Below the pieces are notes generated by a model. The model had not been told where the DNA came from. It was given only the letters and a program-made list of their open reading frames with translations, and searched no databases. Made by a program: the position numbers and the translations under genes. 64,000 nt of DNA from Holothuria scabra (Eukaryota; Echinodermata; Holothuroidea; Aspidochirotida; Holothuriidae). The DNA is taken from contig CM074179.1 in NCBI GenBank assembly GCA_037179385.1, positions 37,499,224 to 37,563,223 on the forward strand, given 5' to 3'. Positions 58,659-64,000 of this stretch are shown here, one piece after another. Position 1 is the stretch's first letter. Each line of letters starts with the position of its first letter.

Positions 58659-59525
58659 ATGTTCTTTCCAAAAATATACTACTACGACTTTGCACCCATA
58701 GGCGAACTAAACGTAACAAAGAAATTCAAAAAGGAGAAGACTTTGAAAAACACGATAAACTATCTGGATCCTCATACCGCCCTCTCACTACACCAGCAGT
58801 ACAAAAAGTTAAGCACGTTTGCATATCATAACTGCTTTACCACGAATGACACCAGTATGGAATGACACGTAGAAAGAATTTTACATGATTGACGTACCGT
58901 ACGTTGTGTTAGGTATTACTTTTTAAATGTAATACAATGGTGGGACTCCATGCTTAAATGGACTTCAAAGAGTTTTTTCCTGAAGCCCATGAAAAATAAG
59001 GTCAGATCTTTTTGGATCAACCTCACACCACAGCCCATCTAAATCAAATATATTCCCAAATATCGGAAAAGATTACATGCTAATATTTTTTTTAAGCAAG
59101 ATGGTTCTCTTTAACCATCGCTATCTCTGCAACTTACCCCTTTGTTGTAAAATCGTCAGTTGTAACACTTGAAAGTTTTACACCTGTATTAACCCGGAAG
59201 TTTAAAAACGACTGGTTCATTTACCTGAAAACTGAGATTTTTTGAGCAAAAATATGACTTCGAAAAATGCAAAATATTTAACCAGATGGCTACCGATGAT
59301 ATGTGGAAGTTGAGATTTTTCACACACCATGACTTTAGACCACTTCTGAGGACAATAGATATTCGCCTTATGTTTTCTTTTCTCCCTTCAAAACACCCAA
59401 TTCAAAATATCCCAGTCGTTCAAGTGGGACCACTTAATTAAATTTTTTGAAGATAACTTTCACATTTTTCATGAAGTTATCTGGAAGACTAGAGTTGATG
59501 GTTCTGAGTATGGTGCCTTGAGGTA
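58659..59525 (+). pseudogene. Decayed coding-like segment, unidentified
   Basis: Consecutive plus-strand frame fragments look protein-like. One is at 58659-58865 (YYYDFAPIGELNVTKKFKKE..). One is at about 58940-59040 (KWTSKSFFLKPMKNKVRSFW..). Overlapping frames follow at about 59230-59440 (MATDDMWKLRFFTHHDFRPL..) and 59380-59525 (KWDHLIKFFEDNFHIFHEVI..). Stops and frame changes separate them. I recognise no family; it may be an old transposon or retrogene remnant. Confidence 0.25.
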
Positions 59526-60459
59526 GTCTCAGTGAAAGCTCAAGTTTAGGGTTGCCGTTCTTTTGGCTGGGGTACCACATTGTCCACAAGAAGTCCTTTT
59601 AAGTTTCCCTTCATATTACTATACATTTTCTTTAGTTCGAAAACATAACGTTTGTCATAATAACAGATGATAGTCTTAAAAATTGATCTAAACAAAGAAA
59701 TACTTTCACAGTACGTTGGATACTTAACGTATTATTTTGCATTATTTTATTGTACATGTGTATCGGGGAAGTAAGGGCTTTTATTTCGATTATTGGATGT
59801 ATTCACGGAATGCGTGCTCACATGTTAAAACTCTTCTCTTTTAAAACCAAATTGGTTACGACTGTCACTTAATTTTAAGTTACAATCGGCATTATTTTGA
59901 CGCCTGGAATACATTCAGCATGGACAAATGGACCCTCGTCTATATTCCGTTATGTTAGTATTGGAAGAGGGCACAGTGTAGTTTATTACGTTTTTTATTT
60001 CTCTCGACACAAAGATTTTTCACCAACCTCACACGTATTTGATTTCATCCTTGAAACATTGAGATATTGCATTGTCTCATGCATTATCTGATTATATCAA
60101 CTGAAAAATTATTTGTATCAAAAAAAGGGAAAAAATATTTTAAGTTTCCACCACAGCTACTTTAAAGCATGAAAATTCTCTGGAAGTTATTAAGTTAAAC
60201 CCTTTAAATGCATTATTATAACATCTTTTTAAAACTTATTTTTAGGAAATGGCTTTCTACGCAAGTGTGTCTCAATTTCAGGCGCAATGTTAAACTTAGT
60301 TCTGTTTTCATTAATGTTTCACGTTTTTTATGAAAATTACACAGGTATGTTTGATAAAATCATTTTATGGCAGTATACATCTTACTGACAACTCAGCAGA
60401 CTACGGGAAGGAAAGATAAGAGGATTAAATAAAGTATAATTAGGTTTGTCCGTTATAAT
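59526..60459. other. Unassigned AT-rich DNA
   Basis: Nothing recognised. Confidence 0.5.
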
Positions 60460-60640
60460 ATGCCACCTTTGCAATAATACACACTTTTGTATCAGGTCAT
60501 TTCTTTTGAAATACACTTTTGTAATGAAGGTCACCACTTTTTTGATTAATTCGTCCACCTTTGTAATGAGATCACTATACTTTTATAATGCTCACCGACC
60601 ACTTCTGCCATTGAGAAAAAATCTTTAACCATTTTTGTAA
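60460..60640. repeat. Degenerate minisatellite
   Basis: About five imperfect units of 35-38 bp sharing CACYTTTGTAATGA and a following CACC/TCACT word, with units near 60465, 60481, 60513, 60555 and 60578-60630. Confidence 0.6.
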
Positions 60641-62449
60641 TCGCCAGTCAATCCCTTTTATAATTTTAGTCTACAGCAAATAAAAACACGGTTTTGATGA
60701 CTTTTGTTTTTGATGACAAAAGTATGGAAATCTGGTTCACAATCAGAATATAAGACATTAAAGTTATGACGTGAAGTATTCGAGTTCGGAGAGTCGGAGC
60801 CACGAGTTCGGCAATTTTCAACTTTGAAAAACTAGAGTCTGCACTGGGACTCAAGTTCCTGTACTTTCTCAATAGAAAAATATATCGACCTTTCTGGCCG
60901 ATTACTTCAAATGCTGAAATCACGAGTTATATGATGACTTTGCATATTTGTCAATGAGAGTAATGGCAGACATTTAAAAGCAGGGACCGATACTGCTTGT
61001 TGCTTCACCTGTATATTGGTTCATGCTAACATGCATAAACTGTTGTTACAGCAAGTAGTCATGTCATGGCACTCGAACATGCTAAAAGTTTAAGTAGATG
61101 AGCTGAGAGGAACACCATGCATATCTTCCATGGGGCGGAATTATTCAACGCAAGGGCTATTTTAACGATAGATTCGGGTCAAAGAATGACACTGTCAAAA
61201 CACCGGGATTAAATTTAACCAGGATCGGTGTTCTGTTTACTCTAACACAATTTTGGTACAATTTTACGCAAATTCTGTTTAAACTAACACACATTCTTGG
61301 CTATTAAAGCTGATCTATGGTATCAAACAGGAGTGTTCAAACGTTTGGAATACCGAGCCAAATCAAGTTGCTGGGCGGGGTGAGTACGGAGCTACAGTCA
61401 AACAGATCTAATGTTAGAGGTGTGTATGGGGGAAGCACCCACAATCACCCCTTTCATCACCCTCCCTTTTATATTGACTAATTGTGTGCATCTAGAGCCC
61501 GACCCAAATGCACTCAAAAAACTGTAACCTATTATGGGCCTACTGGTTGTTGATTAAACTTGCACCGTGCGATTGCATTGCTATTTTGATGACAAAAGTC
61601 TCAATTCAGATTGAGATTGTGTTTTCTGAGAATTTGTGAGAATTATATGTTCTTACTTTCAATTTTTAGTACCATAGCTTGTGCGTCATGGAGCAACACG
61701 AATGAGTTTGAAATATTGTGGTTGTGAGCGACTGATAACGTTTACGCAACGAGTGATTTCTAACCCGATGTTCAAGAAATAGCAAACAACTTATCCTGTT
61801 TGTTTTAAATTCGTTACATGAAACTGTTGAGGCTATTATCTAATAAAAAACAACACACGAAAGAGATATGCATCGCCGGTTAAAAGGGTAGGTACAGTTT
61901 TTCAGATAGATCTCCATCTAAAAAAGAAAACTAAGGGAATACAAAACGTCCTGATTTCACACTCGTTTACCAGCAATGTTGTGTTTCAGACGGCAGACAA
62001 AACGATGAAGATGCTGTAGATCGAAAGAATCCATGTAATCGATGTCTTGAATCGTTGGCTTCTAATGTGCCGCGTATAAATCAAATGATACTTTAAAAAA
62101 GGCAAAAGCCTTTTTCTTTCTTACATCGATCATTAGAAACACTGCCGGGATCGATGGGAGAGGATTACTTGGTCGTGTTAACAGCCCTAGTGATAATTAT
62201 TTCGGAGCGGGATTTAGATTTTTGTTAATGCTTGTGACTTACGTAAAATATACCAAAGTCGTGATTCACTTTGTTGGGCTTGAACAACGGGTGTTTCAAG
62301 GAAATCCCCCAATTACGATCTTTACACGAAATTTGAATCTGGCGTACAGTTACTGTGATATTTTGTCTACTTTTAAACTTTCATTTAAAACAGTACAGAC
62401 AACATTGAAAGGTTTATAAAATTAACTGGCAGTGGAGCTTAGTTATAGT
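60641..62449. other. Unassigned DNA
   Basis: TTAAATTTAACCAGGATC at 61209-61226 shares the word of the MITE at 45271, but no element ends are present. No coding region supported. Confidence 0.45.
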
Positions 62450-62740
62450 AAGATGAAGTTTAACGGCCCAGTTTCCAACCTATTGGTTCAAGTCGAGCCG
62501 GCCACGGGATTTTTCTCAGTTGTGGCTCACTGGCTTGTTTTCCCTAATCCGTTGTTCATGCGGAGCATCACGCACGACTGCAGTAGGTTCCATTTTTAGA
62601 GTCTTTGGTTTGACTCGACCTAGTATGAATCGAACTGGGGCCTTCCGCATAAGAGGCAGTGAAGGACAAATCTCCCAATTTGTTGCCAGACTTTCCCTAC
62701 CCATTGCCACCTCTGACGATCGTTAGACTTAAGAAATGGC
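62450..62740 (-). mobile_element. SINE copy
   Basis: Plus-strand text GTTTAACGGCCCAGTTTCCA, CCGGCCACGGGATTTTTCTC and TCACTGGCTTGTTTTCC matches the tail of 11985-12235 in the same orientation. A B-box-like GCCCCAGTTCGATTCATAC is read on the minus strand at about 62624-62642. The A-box region and head (ending near 62725) are diverged and share sequence with 20620-20710. Confidence 0.65.
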
Positions 62741-62986
62741 AACTACTGCTAATATGCGTGATGTTCAGCATAAGTTGTCGGGTCAGGCTACGATCCAGAG
62801 TGCCGTACATGTTTATTGAAAAACCGGGCTCAAAATCGATGGGAATTGCAGAAGAAAACGCATACAGCTGAATTACGTACACGGTTCGTTCAGGGCATTG
62901 GCGAAAAGCTTCATGCGTCCCACATGCTTGTTCAGTATTGCATGTTATTTGGAAGTTTCTTAGACCAGTCAGCACACTGTCAAAAC
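62740..62986 (-). CDS. Orphan exon-like open frame, minus strand
   Basis: After the minus-strand acceptor TTATTCTTTAACTGTAG the frame is open for over 80 codons at higher GC than its flanks. It reads FDSVLTGLRNFQITCNTEQA, then CGTHEAFRQCPERTVYVIQL, then YAFSSAIPIDFEPGFSINMY and GTLDRSLTRQLMLNITHISS. Three cysteines and an alternating hydrophobic pattern suggest an extracellular beta-rich fold, but I cannot name the family. No donor is visible before the SINE at 62740, so the exon may be broken by that insertion. Confidence 0.35.
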
Positions 62987-64000
62987 CTACAGTTAAAGAA
63001 TAACACAGTAAAAAGGAACACAAACTTTACAGAAAAGTTCTGTTAATGAGATTCCCGAATTTTTCTGATATCCTATTTGCTTCTATTATCTCTTTGTAGC
63101 ATTTCATCTCTAACGGAACGAACTGCAGCTTAGTAAAAAGAGCGTTTGTAATTCAAAACTTCAAACTACCTTTTTACAGAGAGTACATTCAGTATTTCCT
63201 TCAAATGATAACAAGCGAGCATATAAAAAGTCCAGCGTTCGTTCACCGCTGTTTTGTTGTAATCTAATCTTCCATATGGAGCGTTTCAGCACATTTGGTG
63301 GAAACTTGGCAGACCATTAGGCGAATGTTGAGTTCTCATACCCCCTCCCATGATACCAAGGTAAAGAAAAAATTAAAAAAAAAAAACGGTCAAATTCATA
63401 AAAAGGGTTTGTAGGATAAAGATATTCCTTTTTCCAACCTCTCTGGCAATCGTCAGCTAAACTTAATATCAAGAGACACATGCCAAACACAAATTGGAAT
63501 GGTGAATGACATCCGTCCTGCAAGACAGCAGTACCTTAATGACAGATTTTAGCTGAGCTAACCACGCACAAATTAGGAATATGTACACTACGAATATATT
63601 TAGGGAGATGAGTGCAGGTATTTTACGTTAACCCTTTTTTCTCATAAGACAGACATCCCTTCCTTCGCATAGTCGCAAGACAGCCCACGTAAGTAGGTCG
63701 GTACTTTTTTAGCATGTTGTCTCAGCTTCCAACCTGCCAACAGGAGCGGGATTTGATCTCTGAAAGAAGGCGGGGACAAATTCGGACTAACTACCAATCG
63801 GCTCCAAAGGCGACGCGGGAGCGCCAAGCGCTCCCTTTAACGGCGTGGGATCCAGGGGGCCGCCTTAGGGCCCATGGTGGGGTCCAGGGTATTTACGTAA
63901 TTGTAGGCATTAAAATGGTGCATTTTATCTGAAACTTTAAGTTACATAAGATGGGCACTTAACAGAACACAAATATCATACTTTGACTTTTTTCAATTAT
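62987..64000. other. Unassigned DNA to window end
   Basis: AT-rich to about 63640, then more mixed. Overlapping opposite frames at 63642-63932 lack splice or domain evidence. Confidence 0.45.

Noticed and set aside
61199..61290. Possible further 'CCTGGTTAAA' MITE
   Set aside because: One TTAAATTTAACCAGGATC word is present but neither terminus nor TA-flanked ends can be found.

Overview
This is a 64 kb stretch of eukaryotic, almost certainly animal, nuclear DNA. It is AT-rich, has no long open reading frames and no ribosome-binding sites or operons, and carries spliced exons with canonical GT/AG borders, a tRNA-derived SINE family, a dead L1/Tx1-type LINE, many non-autonomous DNA transposons, microsatellites and long poly-G/poly-C tracts. 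The repeat style (hAT-like ends of the CAGTGGCGTAGC type, TAGGCCTA-rich words, short exons in large introns) fits a marine invertebrate deuterostome such as an echinoderm. That placement is inference, not proof.

The clearest host gene lies on the minus strand. Exons at 41098-40881, 34397-34324 and 33501-33443 have good splice sites and join in matching codon phase into a leucine-rich-repeat (LRR) peptide. A fourth exon at 24079-24026 also fits in phase. The gene is incomplete; its introns (0.8, 6.5 and 9.4 kb) hold much of the central repeat load. Other minus-strand exon candidates at 56834-56766, 44745-44382 and 62986-62740 may belong to this or to other genes, with lower confidence.

Region by region: 1-11.9 kb is dominated by hAT-like non-autonomous elements (about 640-2028, 5357-6703, 9006-10889, 11653-11934). 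12-13.3 kb has a SINE and a palindromic MITE. 13.3-24 kb is mostly unassigned AT-rich DNA with a fold-back element and a tiny hAT MITE with exact 8-bp target duplications. 24-33 kb is intronic and holds a 1.77-kb hAT element with another element nested in it, and a ~196-bp tandem repeat interrupted by an 834-bp MITE. 33.4-41.1 kb carries the LRR exons, a compound microsatellite and the LINE fossil. 43-56 kb is a patchwork of hAT fragments, two MITEs and low-complexity tracts. 57.6-58.6 kb is a complete hAT-like element with an exact 8-bp target duplication, followed by decayed coding-like DNA, a minisatellite, a SINE and an orphan exon-like ORF.

The most interesting structure is a set of five MITEs (12902, 29571, 32233, 45271, 53116) that share the terminus CACTCTAAAA and mostly TA flanks. 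Their interiors are unrelated, each being a palindrome built from one short repeated word. A second recurring feature is a conserved hairpin module (core GCGCCAAYTGATGGTGGCGC), seen about 14 times and often twice per hAT-like element. No prokaryotic defence system, CRISPR array, rRNA or functional tRNA gene was found.
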